The notes below the pieces were generated by a model. That model was not told where the DNA came from and ran no database searches. It was given only the letters and a program-made list of their open reading frames with translations. Source: JBJXHG01 sp046160865 (GTDB lineage: Bacteria; Planctomycetota; UBA1135; GCA-002686595). From it: DNA of 64,000 nt. Location of the stretch: the NCBI GenBank assembly GCA_046160865.1, contig JBJXHG010000051.1, forward strand, positions 5,359 through 69,358, given 5' to 3'. Below are positions 42,306 through 52,214 of this stretch, in pieces (the stretch's first letter is position 1; the number at the start of each line of letters is the position of its first letter). A program made the translations under genes and the position numbers.

Positions 42306-45164
42306 ATGCACATCCTGGGGAAGCACTGCCTTTCATTCTGCGCCGTCGTCCTGCTCACGTGCGCAGCGCATGGGCAGTGTCCGAGCTGGCGCACCGGCTT
42401 CGAGGTCCCGGGTACGAACGCGCTGCTATCCGGAGGGCTCGCGCCGCGCGTGGGCGCGCTGCGTGTGCTGGACGACGGCACGGAGGGGGGACCTTCTCTC
42501 TTCGTCGGCGGATCGTTCTGGACGACGGGCGACATCACGTCGCCGCTCGTCGCGCGTTGGCGCGGCGGCGAGTGGTCGGCGATCGGCGGCAATCCGGGGA
42601 TCGCGTCGTACAACCCCGTGATCCTGGACGTCGCGCTCTTCGACGACGGCAGCGGCGAATCGCTGTATGCGTGCGGCAGCTTCTATCCGCCGGAGGGTGG
42701 CTTCGTCGGTGCGTACGGCATCGCGCGCTGGGACGGCAGCGCATGGCACGACGTCGGCGTGTACGACCCGGCGATTCCGGGAACGGGCTCATTCATCGGT
42801 GAGCTCGCGGTCTTCGACGACGGCTCCGGTGCAGCGCTCTACGGTGCGACCAGCCGCGGCGTTCTGAAGTGGAACGGGTCGGTATGGTCGAACATCGGGT
42901 CGACGAATGCAGGAGGCGTGTACACGTTGCTCGTCCACGACGACGGCGGCGGACCATCGCTGTTCGCAGGAGGCGGCTTCAAGACGATCGGCGGTGTCTC
43001 AGCGAACCGAGTCGCCAAGTGGAACGGATCGAATTGGTCGGCGCTCGGCGCGGGCGTGACGAACTCGGCCGACAATGCGTGGGTTTACTCGCTCGCGACG
43101 TTCGATGACGGCACGGGCGCGCGTCTCGCCGTCGGTGGAGTGTTCGCGGGCTCGGCGGGCTCGGTGCCGGTCTTGTCGCGCGACGTGATCCTCTGGGACG
43201 GCAGCGCGTGGATCGCGCTCGATCTCGGCATCGGTGACCCGAATACGTACAAGGGCGTGCGCGCGCTCGCGAGCTACGACGACGGTGACGGCGTCGCGCT
43301 GTACGCGGGCGGAGACTTCGACGATGCCGTCCTCGGCACGCATTACCTCGCGAGATGGAACGGTGCGCACTGGTCGTCCGTCGGCACGGGCGTCGAGGGC
43401 GCGGTCGATCCCGCCGGATACGTGTCCGTCAACGCTCTCGCCGTGTACGACGACGGCACGGGACACGGCGCAGCGCTCTTCGTCGGCGGCAACTTCACGA
43501 TCGCAGGCGGCGTCGCAGCGCACCAAGTCGCGCGTTTCGACGGCGGCGGGTTCTCGCCACTCGTTCATCCGGCGAACGGGTTGAGCGACATGCCGCTCGT
43601 GTTTCGCGTCGCCGACGATCCGGCGGGCTGCGGTGAACGACTCTTCGCGGGCGGTCGTTTCCTCACGGCAGGCGCGACGGCCGCGCGCCGCGTCGCGCAA
43701 TGGGATGGACAAGCGTGGAGCTCGCTCGGCGCCGGAATCGGCGGCGACGTGCTCGCGTTCGAGACCTACCGCAGCGCGTCCGAGCCGACGGCGAATCTCT
43801 ATGCCGGTGGCCAATTCGCCGAGGCTGGCGGCGGCGCAATCGCGAACGTCGCGCGCTGGAACGGTGCATCGTGGTCGCCGCTCGGCAGCGGCATCACGCA
43901 GGCGAACTTTCCCGGTCCGAACGTTCCGATCGTGCGCGCGCTGTGCGCGTACGACAGCGGCAACGGACCCGAGCTGTATGCCGGCGGCAGCTTCTTGAAA
44001 GCAGGGGGCGCGCCGGCGGCGAACATCGCGCGCTGGAACGGCACGAGCTGGAACAACGCGGGCTCCGTGAGCTCGGAGCTCTCCTTCGCGTCGGGCGTGA
44101 TCTGCATGATCGTGTTCGACGACGGCACCGGCGGCGCGCTCTACGTCGGCGGCGTGTTCCAGCAGGCCGGCGATCCGTCCGGCGTGAAGACCGTCAACAA
44201 CGTCGCGCGCTGGAACGGCACGAGCTACTCGGCGCTCGGTGCAGGACTCAACGGTGGCGTGTACTCGTTCGCGATCTTCGACGACGGATCAGGGCCTGCG
44301 TTGTTCGCGAACGGCGGGTTCGGCGTGCATCGCTGGAACGGAGCCGCATGGATCTCCGCCGGTCCCGGCAACGTCGGTGGTCCGCTCGTCGTGTTCGACT
44401 CGGGCAACGGCAAGGAGCTCTGCGGCCAATCGAGCGGCGGATTCGTGCGCTGGACCGGCGGCACGACGTGGGTACCGCTCATCGCGGGCGGGCTTCAGCG
44501 CATCAACTTCGAGCAGCAGGTCGTCCAGAATGCCGGTGCGCAGTGCATGGCGGCATTCCGTCCCTCGGCGTCGGACGCGGAGTCGTTGTGCGTCGGCGGT
44601 ATGTTCGATTACGCCGGCGGACACGTCGCTCACGATTTCGCCGCAATCGATCCGTGCTCGACACCGCCGGGCACGCCGTTCTGCTTCGGCGACGGATCGC
44701 TCGCCACGCCGTGTCCGTGCGCGTCGCCGGACGTGGTGCCGAGCCCGCCCGCTGCGATCGGTCACGGTTGCGCGAACTCGTTCGATCTCGACGGGGCGCA
44801 ATTGCTCGCGCACGGCAGCACGACGAGCGACGACGTCGTGCTCACGACGAGCGGTCAATCGCCCGCTGGCTTCTCGTTCTTCTTCGTCGGCACGGCGGAA
44901 GTGACGAACGGCATCGCGATCCAGGACGGCGTGCGCTGCGCAGGCGGCGCGCTGACGCGCTTCGGCTCGCAGTCCGCCGCATGCGGCAGCGTGAAGTATC
45001 CCAATCCAGACGTCGGTTGGACGTCACCGCTCTCGACGGTGAGCGGCACGACGCCGGGCAGCGGGCTCGCGAAGTACTACCAGGTGCTCTATCGCAACGC
45101 GGCGGCGGGTTTCTGCTCCGCGGGCACCGCGAATCTGACGAGCGGCTATCGCATCGTTTGGTGA
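42306..45164 (+). CDS. Secreted repeat protein with C-terminal Cys-rich module (tandem copy 1)
   Basis: A 952-residue exported protein. The signal peptide ends at AAHGQCPSW. The body repeats the FDDGSG...LYAGG...NVARWNGSSW pattern about sixteen times, each 45-55 residues. The end is the shared module: GTPFCFGDGSLATPCPCA, GHGCANSFDLDGAQLLAHGS and a final part with Cys-rich RYGSQSAACGSVKYPNPDVG-like sequence. It is a tandem paralogue of the next gene, 97 nt away. Structure is probably propeller-like; role unknown. Confidence 0.88.
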   Translation: MHILGKHCLSFCAVVLLTCAAHGQCPSWRTGFEVPGTNALLSGGLAPRVGALRVLDDGTEGGPSLFVGGSFWTTGDITSPLVARWRGGEWSAIGGNPGIASYNPVILDVALFDDGSGESLYACGSFYPPEGGFVGAYGIARWDGSAWHDVGVYDPAIPGTGSFIGELAVFDDGSGAALYGATSRGVLKWNGSVWSNIGSTNAGGVYTLLVHDDGGGPSLFAGGGFKTIGGVSANRVAKWNGSNWSALGAGVTNSADNAWVYSLATFDDGTGARLAVGGVFAGSAGSVPVLSRDVILWDGSAWIALDLGIGDPNTYKGVRALASYDDGDGVALYAGGDFDDAVLGTHYLARWNGAHWSSVGTGVEGAVDPAGYVSVNALAVYDDGTGHGAALFVGGNFTIAGGVAAHQVARFDGGGFSPLVHPANGLSDMPLVFRVADDPAGCGERLFAGGRFLTAGATAARRVAQWDGQAWSSLGAGIGGDVLAFETYRSASEPTANLYAGGQFAEAGGGAIANVARWNGASWSPLGSGITQANFPGPNVPIVRALCAYDSGNGPELYAGGSFLKAGGAPAANIARWNGTSWNNAGSVSSELSFASGVICMIVFDDGTGGALYVGGVFQQAGDPSGVKTVNNVARWNGTSYSALGAGLNGGVYSFAIFDDGSGPALFANGGFGVHRWNGAAWISAGPGNVGGPLVVFDSGNGKELCGQSSGGFVRWTGGTTWVPLIAGGLQRINFEQQVVQNAGAQCMAAFRPSASDAESLCVGGMFDYAGGHVAHDFAAIDPCSTPPGTPFCFGDGSLATPCPCASPDVVPSPPAAIGHGCANSFDLDGAQLLAHGSTTSDDVVLTTSGQSPAGFSFFFVGTAEVTNGIAIQDGVRCAGGALTRFGSQSAACGSVKYPNPDVGWTSPLSTVSGTTPGSGLAKYYQVLYRNAAAGFCSAGTANLTSGYRIVW

Positions 45165-45261
45165 GCGCAGGCGCTCGTGCAGGTTGGCGCGGCTGGCGTA
45201 GCCGCGCGAATCCCACGCTCCGCGCGAACCGGAACGCGATCGTTGCGCGTAGAGTGATTGC

Positions 45262-48204
45262 ATGCGGCAGCAACTCGCGCTCCTCGGTCGACTCGCCCAC
45301 GTCGCCGCCGGCGTCGTGATCGCGAGCGAAATCGGCTCCGCGCAATGCCTCGAGTGGCAGACCGGCTTCGGCGGCGCTCCGCTCAGCGGCACGGTGTACG
45401 CGCAGACGGTCTTCGACGACGGTAGCGGTCCAGCGCTGTACGTCGGCGGCCTGTTCAAGGTCGCTGGCTCCGCCACCGTGCACAACATCGGTCGATGGAA
45501 CGGAACGGACTGGTCCGCGGTCGGCGGCGGGCTCACGGGGCAGGCGCAGTTCGGCGATACCGTGTCGCAGAGCGTGCTCGCGCTGACCGTGTTCGACGAC
45601 GGCAGCGGCCCGGCGCTCTATGCCGGCGGGAGATTCAGCTCGGCGGGCGGCGTACCCGTGCGCAATCTCGCGCGCTGGGACGGTAGCACTTGGACCGACG
45701 TCGGTGGCGGCGTCGGCGACAGCGTGGGGACGGGACCGGCAGTGGCCGTGCGAGCGCTCGCCGTTCACGATGACGGCAGCGGTCCGGCGCTCTACGTCGG
45801 CGGCCGCTTTCGCGAGGCCGACGCGCTGCCTGCGCGAAACATCGCCAAATGGGACGGCGCAACGTGGACGGCGCTCGGTCCTGGTGTGCAATCGGTCGAG
45901 ATCTCGGACGAGCGCATCTTCGCGCTCACGCCGTTCGACGACGGAAGCGGCAGCAAGCTCTACGTCGCCGGTTCTTTCGATCGCGCGGGCGCTCTCGTGG
46001 CGAAACACGTCGCGTCGTGGAACGGGTCGAGCTGGAGCGCGCTCTCGAGCGGGCTCGAAGGGAGCGGCGCTGTTTCCGCGCGCGCGCTCGCGGTCTTCGA
46101 CGACGACGGACCGGGCGGGGCGGCGCCGCGCCTGTACGTGGGCGGACAATTCAATCAAGCCGGCGGAGTCGGCGTCAGCGCCATCGCGCGCTGGGACGGC
46201 ACGGCGTTCGTGAATCCGGCCGGCGGCGTGACGGTCTGCGAAGTCCCCAACGGGCAGACGTCGTGCTGGCCGATCGTCACGGCGCTCGCAGCGCTCGACG
46301 ACGGGAGCGGAGCGAAGTTGTTCGTCGGCGGTCACTTTCGCCAGGCGGGCGCACTCGCCGTGCAGGATGTCGCGCGCTGGGACGGCTCCGCGTGGAGCGG
46401 GATGGCGAGCGGCATCGCGGGGCTGGTAGCGGTCGACGCACCGTACATCACTTCGTTCGCGCGCTTCGACGAGGGCGTCGGACCGGCGGTGTTCGTCGGC
46501 GGCTACTTTGCGTTCACCGGTGACGGTCTGCGCGGCGACTACCTCGTCCGCTTCCGCGCCGGCGCATGGTCGAGCTTGATGACATCCGGCAACGGCGTCG
46601 ACGGCATCGTCTACGCGCTCTCGCGTTTCGACGACGGCAGTGGCTCCGCGCTCTACGTCGGCGGCGGTTTCGAATCGGCCGGCGACGTCGCGGCGCGCAA
46701 CGTCGCGCGCTGGGACGGAACGAGCTGGAGCTCGGTCGGCGCAGGCTTGAATGGCGTGGTGCGCACGCTTGCCGCGCTTCCGACGGGCGCGGCCGGCTGC
46801 GCCGAGCTGTACGCCGGCGGCTCGTTCACGATCGAGCCGGATCTGCGCCCGGGCGGGGTCGCGAAGTGGAACGGCTCGACGTGGGAGTACTTGACGAGCG
46901 GACTCGACGACTCGGGAGTCGCGGGCTCGGTTATCGCGATCGCCGCCTACGACGACGGACTTTCGGTCGACCCGACGATCTACGCCGGCGGCATCATCAC
47001 GAGCGCGGGCGGTGCGCCGGCTGGCAACCTCGTGCGCTGGAACGGCACGAGCTGGACCCACGCGGGCAGCATCGCCGGGCAAGTCAATGCGCTCGCGGTG
47101 TTCGACGACGGCGGCGGCGAGCGCCTGTGGGTCGGCGGCGCGTTCAGCTCCGTGTCAGACGGCGTGAACGGTACGCAGTCGATCGTCAACATCGCGAAGT
47201 GGAGCGGCTCGGGCGGATACGAGCCGGCTGTGTCGCTCGCGGACGACGTCTACGCGCTGCTCGTGTGGGACGACGGCACGGGCGAAGCGCTGTACGCGGG
47301 CGGAAGACTGACGCCGAGCGACGCCGTCGTTCCGCGCGTCGTGAAGTGGACCGGGAGTGCGTGGACGGGCGTCGGAGCACTGTCCGGCAGAGTGCGCGCG
47401 CTCTCAGCCTTCGACGACGGTTCGGGGCAAGAGTCGCTGTACGCGGGCGGTGAGACGGGCCTCGTGTTCCTGTTCGTGCCCCCACCTCCGAATCTGTTGC
47501 GCTGGGACGGGGCGGCTTGGCAAGTCGTGGGCGGCGGTGTCTACGCGCAAACGACGGGGGACGGGCCCATCGTCGCGGCGTTGGAGTCGTTCCAGAGCGA
47601 CCCCTCGCGCGGGCCCGATCTGTGTGTCGGAGGCAAGCTGCAACGCGTCTCCGCGGCGGAGCTCGTCTCGTCGCACTTCGCGGTGTGGAAGGGCTGCGGC
47701 GTGCCGCCGGGCACGCGCTTCTGCTTCGGCGACGGTTCGCTCTCGACGCCGTGTCCGTGCGCGCCGCCGGACTTCGTTCCGAATCCGCCCGCTGCGATCG
47801 GTCACGGTTGCGCGAACTCGTTCAACCTCGACGGCGCGCTGTTGTCGGGAAGCGGCAGCACGTCGGCGAACGATGTCGTGCTCACGGGCACCGGCCAGTC
47901 GCCGATCGGCTTCTCGTTCTTCTTCGTCGGCACGTCGGAAGTGACGAGCGGCATCGCCGTCGCCGACGGTGTGCGTTGTGCGAGCGGAGCGCTGACGCGC
48001 TTCGGCTCGCAGAACGCCGTGTGCGGCAGCGTGAAGTATCCGAATCCAGACGTCGGTTGGACGTCACCGCTCTCGACGGTGAGCGGCACGACGCCGGGCA
48101 GCGGGCTCACGAAGTACTACCAGGTGTACTACCGCAACGCGGCGGCGGGCTTCTGCACGAGCGGCACCGCGAACTTCACGAGCGGCTATCGCGTGACGTG
48201 GTGA
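45262..48204 (+). CDS. Secreted repeat protein with C-terminal Cys-rich module (tandem copy 2)
   Basis: A 980-residue paralogue of the preceding protein. The N-terminus has a hydrophobic stretch, with a cleavage site near SAQCLEW. The same FDDGSGPALYVGG...NIARWDG repeats fill the body and the same C-terminal module closes it (TRFCFGDGSLSTPCPCAPPD, GHGCANSFNLDGALLSGSGS). The final 120 bp are about 95 percent identical in DNA to the end of copy 1, much closer than the repeat region, which suggests recent duplication or gene conversion of the tail. Function unknown. Confidence 0.88.
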   Translation: MRQQLALLGRLAHVAAGVVIASEIGSAQCLEWQTGFGGAPLSGTVYAQTVFDDGSGPALYVGGLFKVAGSATVHNIGRWNGTDWSAVGGGLTGQAQFGDTVSQSVLALTVFDDGSGPALYAGGRFSSAGGVPVRNLARWDGSTWTDVGGGVGDSVGTGPAVAVRALAVHDDGSGPALYVGGRFREADALPARNIAKWDGATWTALGPGVQSVEISDERIFALTPFDDGSGSKLYVAGSFDRAGALVAKHVASWNGSSWSALSSGLEGSGAVSARALAVFDDDGPGGAAPRLYVGGQFNQAGGVGVSAIARWDGTAFVNPAGGVTVCEVPNGQTSCWPIVTALAALDDGSGAKLFVGGHFRQAGALAVQDVARWDGSAWSGMASGIAGLVAVDAPYITSFARFDEGVGPAVFVGGYFAFTGDGLRGDYLVRFRAGAWSSLMTSGNGVDGIVYALSRFDDGSGSALYVGGGFESAGDVAARNVARWDGTSWSSVGAGLNGVVRTLAALPTGAAGCAELYAGGSFTIEPDLRPGGVAKWNGSTWEYLTSGLDDSGVAGSVIAIAAYDDGLSVDPTIYAGGIITSAGGAPAGNLVRWNGTSWTHAGSIAGQVNALAVFDDGGGERLWVGGAFSSVSDGVNGTQSIVNIAKWSGSGGYEPAVSLADDVYALLVWDDGTGEALYAGGRLTPSDAVVPRVVKWTGSAWTGVGALSGRVRALSAFDDGSGQESLYAGGETGLVFLFVPPPPNLLRWDGAAWQVVGGGVYAQTTGDGPIVAALESFQSDPSRGPDLCVGGKLQRVSAAELVSSHFAVWKGCGVPPGTRFCFGDGSLSTPCPCAPPDFVPNPPAAIGHGCANSFNLDGALLSGSGSTSANDVVLTGTGQSPIGFSFFFVGTSEVTSGIAVADGVRCASGALTRFGSQNAVCGSVKYPNPDVGWTSPLSTVSGTTPGSGLTKYYQVYYRNAAAGFCTSGTANFTSGYRVTW

Positions 48205-48478
48205 GTTCGACGCGCACGCGTCCTCGCTCACGCGCGCTCGCGGAATGCAATGCACGCGCGCTGAGGAGTTTCACCACACGCTGCGAGTGATGATGAATGT
48301 TCTGCAATCTTCCAGCGCGAATCGAGCGACGCCCGTGCGCGCGGCTATCGAATTCCGCGCGGTACGCTTAGCCTGACGCACGACCTTGCTTCGCGTGCGC
48401 GCCCGCCGCTCGTTCTCCGCGCGCGGGCGCTTCCCCAGCTTCACTCTCTGCTCCTCCACCATCCAAGGAGTCGTTCTC

Positions 48479-50632
48479 ATGAAACGAACTTTCCCGTGTA
48501 TCGGTGCGGCGTTGCTCCTCTGCTCGACAGCGAGCGCGCAACGCACCGAGGTCGAAGTCTTCCCCGCGACCACGATCCAGCACGTCGACGGCGTGTACCG
48601 CATGGCGAGCGGTGAGATCGAGATGAACTCCGGCCAAGTGCATCTCGGCGTCAACCCGATCGTCATCTACAACAACACGTGCCCGACGCCGTCGTTCACG
48701 GCGACGCTCAACGGCGCGACATGGCTCGACGACGGTCGTGTCCCGAGCACGACGTCTCCCGCGCCGAACGTCGGCACGCTGAACAACTACCGCGTCAACA
48801 AGTTCCAGATCGCTTACTGCACGCGCGATTTGTCGGGCGTGTTCTCGATTCGCGTGCGCTTCTGGCAGAACTTCCTGCAGAACACGACCACGTGCACCAC
48901 GCTCGCCGGCGCGGGCGTTCCGATCGCGGACTTCACGCTGACGAACATCCCGGGCGCCCCGACGGTCGGCACGCTGACGTGCTACGCGCTCGACATCGAC
49001 CTCGCGGGCGGCTTCGAGTTCTGCATGCAAGGCGATGCCGATGGCGCGTTCAACGCCGACGCGTTCGGCGACGGCTTCGGCTGGGGCATCACGATGCTCG
49101 GCCAGACCGGTATCACGACGGCGACTGTCGGCGGTCCGTTTCTCGCGGGTGTGATTCCGCCGGGTGTCGGCACCGCCGTGCCGTGCCCGGTCGGTCAAGG
49201 CACCGCGTTCAACACGCCGGCTACCACGAGCGCGACCGGTCTCGACAACGATCTCACGGTGTTCCGCGACGGCGGCACGTCCGGGATGACGACGGTGTGC
49301 ACGACGTTCGGCAGCGGACGCCAGGGCTTCCATATGAAGATCTGGGCCGACGGCGACGACTGCACGACGTGCACGGGCAACCCGGATACGGACGGCGACG
49401 GCACGCTCGATTGCGCCGACGGCTGTCCGGCGGATCCATTGAAGACGTCACCCGGCGAGTGCGGCTGCGGCGTGCCCGACACCGACACGGACGGCGACCT
49501 CACGCCGGACTGCATCGATGGCTGCCCGCTCGATCCGGACAAGATCGCGCCGGGGATCTGCGGCTGCGGCATCTCGGACGCCGACACGGACGGCGACGGC
49601 ACGGCGGACTGCATCGACGGCTGCCCGCTCGACCCGGACAAGGTCGCGCCTGGCATCTGCGGTTGCGGCATCGCGGACACCGACACCGACGGCGACGGCA
49701 CGGCAGACTGCGTCGACGGCTGCCCGAGCGATCCGCTGAAGATCGCGCCGGGTCAGTGCGGTTGCGGCTTCGCCGACACGGACGGTGACGGCGACGGTAC
49801 GGCGGACTGCATCGACGGTTGCCCGAGCGATCCGAACAAGACGTCGCCCGGCCAGTGCGGTTGCGGCATCGCGGACACCGATACGGACGGCGACGGCGAC
49901 GCGGATTGCATCGACAACTGCGCTTCGATCGCGAACCCGACGCAAGCCGACGGCGACCTCGATGGTGTCGGAGACGCGTGCGACAACTGCGCGTTCACCG
50001 CGAACGCGACGCAGGCCGACTGCAACAACGACAACATCGGCGACGCGTGCGCGATCCTGGGCGGGACGCCGGACTGCAACGGCAACGGCGTGCCGGACGC
50101 GTGCGACATCGCGGCTCTGTTCAGCATGGACACGAACGGCAACGCGGTGCCCGACGAGTGCGAGCAGAACGGCGGTACGCCTTTCTGCTTCGGCTCGAGC
50201 GGTTGCCCGTGCGCCAACAACAGCGCGCCCGCGCTGCAGGCCGGTTGCCTCAACCACCTCGGCACGGCGGGCAAGCTCGTCGGCAGCGGCACGACGAGCG
50301 TCTCGAACGACACGCTGTCGCTGAACGTCAGTGGCTTGCACGGCACCGTCTTCACGAAGTGGTTCCAGGCGTCGGCGCCGCAGAACGTGCCCTTCGGCGA
50401 CGGCAAGCTGTGCATCACGGGCCCGCTCGTCCGGCTCGGCGACCACGTGTCGACCGCGTCGGGCGATGCGAGCTACCCGGTCGGCGCCGACCTCGCGGTG
50501 TCCGTGAAGGGCTTGATCCCGCCCGCGGGTGGAGTGCGCGTGTACCAGGCCTGGTACCGCAACCAAATCCCGTTCTGCACGCCCGACACGTTCAACACCA
50601 CGAACGGCTTGTCGGTGGTCTGGTTCCCGTAA
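48479..50632 (+). CDS. Secreted Ca-binding-repeat protein with C-terminal Cys-rich module
   Basis: A 717-residue exported protein. AAGGAG lies eight bases before ATG 48479, and the signal peptide ends at TASAQ. Residues 20-300 form an unassigned beta-rich domain with several cysteines. Residues 303-480 are six Asp-rich thrombospondin-type-3-like repeats of 33 residues. A shorter Asp/Asn-Cys stretch with NGVPDACDI follows, then the shared Cys-rich terminal module beginning GTPFCFGSSGCPCAN. The Asp-rich repeats should bind calcium (family knowledge). Location is likely outside the cell or at its surface. Confidence 0.88.
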   Translation: MKRTFPCIGAALLLCSTASAQRTEVEVFPATTIQHVDGVYRMASGEIEMNSGQVHLGVNPIVIYNNTCPTPSFTATLNGATWLDDGRVPSTTSPAPNVGTLNNYRVNKFQIAYCTRDLSGVFSIRVRFWQNFLQNTTTCTTLAGAGVPIADFTLTNIPGAPTVGTLTCYALDIDLAGGFEFCMQGDADGAFNADAFGDGFGWGITMLGQTGITTATVGGPFLAGVIPPGVGTAVPCPVGQGTAFNTPATTSATGLDNDLTVFRDGGTSGMTTVCTTFGSGRQGFHMKIWADGDDCTTCTGNPDTDGDGTLDCADGCPADPLKTSPGECGCGVPDTDTDGDLTPDCIDGCPLDPDKIAPGICGCGISDADTDGDGTADCIDGCPLDPDKVAPGICGCGIADTDTDGDGTADCVDGCPSDPLKIAPGQCGCGFADTDGDGDGTADCIDGCPSDPNKTSPGQCGCGIADTDTDGDGDADCIDNCASIANPTQADGDLDGVGDACDNCAFTANATQADCNNDNIGDACAILGGTPDCNGNGVPDACDIAALFSMDTNGNAVPDECEQNGGTPFCFGSSGCPCANNSAPALQAGCLNHLGTAGKLVGSGTTSVSNDTLSLNVSGLHGTVFTKWFQASAPQNVPFGDGKLCITGPLVRLGDHVSTASGDASYPVGADLAVSVKGLIPPAGGVRVYQAWYRNQIPFCTPDTFNTTNGLSVVWFP
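49385..49921 (+). repeat. Tandem 99-bp coding repeats (TSP3-like calcium repeats)
   Basis: Six copies of a unit with the pattern DTDGDGTADCIDGC, then PxDPxKxxPGxCGCG, about 33 codons each, inside the gene at 48479-50632. DNA identity between units is high, so the array is prone to slip or recombine. The same unit recurs in the gene starting at 62015. Confidence 0.85.
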
Positions 50633-50656
50633 CCCGACGCACGCATTGCTAGCAAT

Positions 50657-50698
50657 GGCGGAGCGCGTCCTCCCGATGGCGGGAGGGCGCGCTCCGCC
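50657..50698 (+). terminator. Strong hairpin after the Ca-repeat protein gene
   Basis: Arms 50657-50675 and 50680-50698 pair at 18 of 19 positions around the 4-nt loop ATGG, beginning 25 nt after the gene's stop. No T-run follows, so it is either a factor-dependent or atypical terminator, or a stabilising 3' stem. Confidence 0.6.
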
Positions 50699-50703
50699 GC
50701 TTG

Positions 50704-50866
50704 GAGCACCTTTCAGAATGCCCCGCCCCGTCACACGCCGCGCCGAACCGGGCTCGCGGCGTTGCGCCTCCTCTGTGTACTGCGACGCAATACGCATCGT
50801 CGGCGCGCCTTGCTCGCCTCGGCTCGTCGCAGCCTTCGCCGAGGCGGTTCACTCTGAAAGGCGCTC
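50704..50866. repeat. Intergenic 163-bp element with imperfect terminal inverted repeats
   Basis: GAGCACCTTTCAGAATG (50704-50720) and its near reverse complement CACTCTGAAAGGCGCTC (50850-50866), matching at 15 of 17 positions, bracket G+C-rich non-coding DNA. The layout resembles a MITE or structured intergenic repeat. The 532-bp gap 50633-51164 holds this element and the adjoining hairpin; I see no gene in it, and 50867-51164 shows nothing I can name. Confidence 0.45.
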
Positions 50867-51164
50867 TTGGACGGGCGCGTGACCGCGCGAAAGTTTTCGG
50901 GACGCGCTGAACCACTTCGCGGAGCGGCACCGTTCACGACATGCGGTGGGGGAGGCCCTCACCGGAGGTTGTCCTGAGCTCCACGTGTGACCGGCGGTCG
51001 TGTCAACCGCTTTCGCTCTCCCTCGGCCGTCGGCGCACGCGGACACACTCGGGCGAATTCTCGCAGTGAATGGACGACCGGGCTTCGCACGGCGGGGTCC
51101 GGTCGTTCTCGTTCTCACCCTGGCGCGCGCCGCAACGCGCGTGCGTGGCGCGCACGCGCGCGAG

Positions 51165-52214
51165 TCACGCGGTCAAGAGCAGGAGTTCCGCGCAAAAGCC
51201 CGGTCCCATCGCGAGCATCACGCCGCGCGCGCCGGGGCGCGGCGTCCGCTCGCGCAGCGTCTTTTCCAGGATCAAGAGCACCGACGCACTCGACAGGTTG
51301 CCGTGCTCGCGCAAGCACTCCCACGAGAGTGCGAGTTGCTCGTCCGTGAGTCCGAGCCCGTCGCGCGCCGCGCCGAGCACCTTGGGTCCGCCCGGGTGAC
51401 ACACCCAGAAATCGATGTCGCGGTGTGTGAGTCCGTGCGTCGCGAGGAACGCGTGCACGTCCGGGCCGAGCCGTTCGCGCGCCAGCACTGGCACCTCGGG
51501 CGACAGCACGATCTGGAACCCGCGCTCGGAGATGCGCCAGCCCATCATCTCCTCGGTGTCGGGATAGAAGATGGAGCGCGTCGCGTCGATGCGCGTTCCG
51601 CGCGCGGGGTGCTGCGCGCCCGTGATCACCGCGCAGCACGCGCCGTCGCCGAACAGTCCGGACGAGATCATGTGCGCGAGCGATACGTCGTCGCGCTGCA
51701 AGTTGAGCGAGCACAGCTCGACGTTGAGCAAGAGCACGACGCCGTGCGGATCGCCGCGCACGAGGTCCGCAGCGCGCGCGACGCCGGCGGCGCCGGCGAC
51801 GCAGCCCAAGCCGAAGAGTGGCATGCGCCGTACGTCCGTTCGGAAGCCGAGGCGATTGACGAGTCGCGCGTCGATCGACGGCGCCGCGAGTCCCGTCACC
51901 GTCGAGAACAGGATCACGTCGACGTCGCGCGGCGTCAGGCCCGCGCGCTCGAGCGCGAGCACGACGGCGCGCTCGCCGATTTCGAGCGCGACCTCGATCC
52001 ACGCGTCGTTGAACTCGCCGAAGGTGCGCATCTGTGCGTAGCGCGCGAGCGGCAGGGCCAGGTCGCGGTGCTCGACACCGCAGTTCGCGTGGATCGTGCG
52101 CAAGCGCCGTTGCGCGGCGGGCTCGTCGCGCCAGAGCTCCTCGAGCGTGGCGGTGATCGAGGGCTGCGCGGTGCGGTTCGGCGGGAAGGCGCTGGCGACG
52201 GAAGCGATTCTCAT
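51165..52214 (-). CDS. Type III polyketide synthase (chalcone/stilbene synthase-like)
   Basis: Homodimeric condensing enzyme that extends a CoA-bound starter with malonyl-CoA without an ACP and cyclises the product. The 349-residue product shows Cys138 (LFGLGCVAGAAG), His273 (WVCHPGGPKVL) and Asn306 (REHGNLSSAS), the triad of the family. The ending GVMLAMGPGFCAELLLL matches the GPGF loop. Bacterial members with an adjacent ICMT-like methyltransferase (BpsA/BpsB type) make alkylpyrones or alkylresorcinols from fatty acyl starters, the most likely chemistry here. ATG 52214 overlaps the methyltransferase gene's stop. Confidence 0.92.
   Translation of the reverse strand: MRIASVASAFPPNRTAQPSITATLEELWRDEPAAQRRLRTIHANCGVEHRDLALPLARYAQMRTFGEFNDAWIEVALEIGERAVVLALERAGLTPRDVDVILFSTVTGLAAPSIDARLVNRLGFRTDVRRMPLFGLGCVAGAAGVARAADLVRGDPHGVVLLLNVELCSLNLQRDDVSLAHMISSGLFGDGACCAVITGAQHPARGTRIDATRSIFYPDTEEMMGWRISERGFQIVLSPEVPVLARERLGPDVHAFLATHGLTHRDIDFWVCHPGGPKVLGAARDGLGLTDEQLALSWECLREHGNLSSASVLLILEKTLRERTPRPGARGVMLAMGPGFCAELLLLTA

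Noticed and set aside
40719..42326. Extension of the oleA frame across dinB
   Set aside because: Shadow of dinB; oleA has a normal N-terminus from ATG 40718.
49385..49921. Possible CRISPR array
   Set aside because: Repeats are 99 bp, in frame and encode calcium-binding units without spacers.
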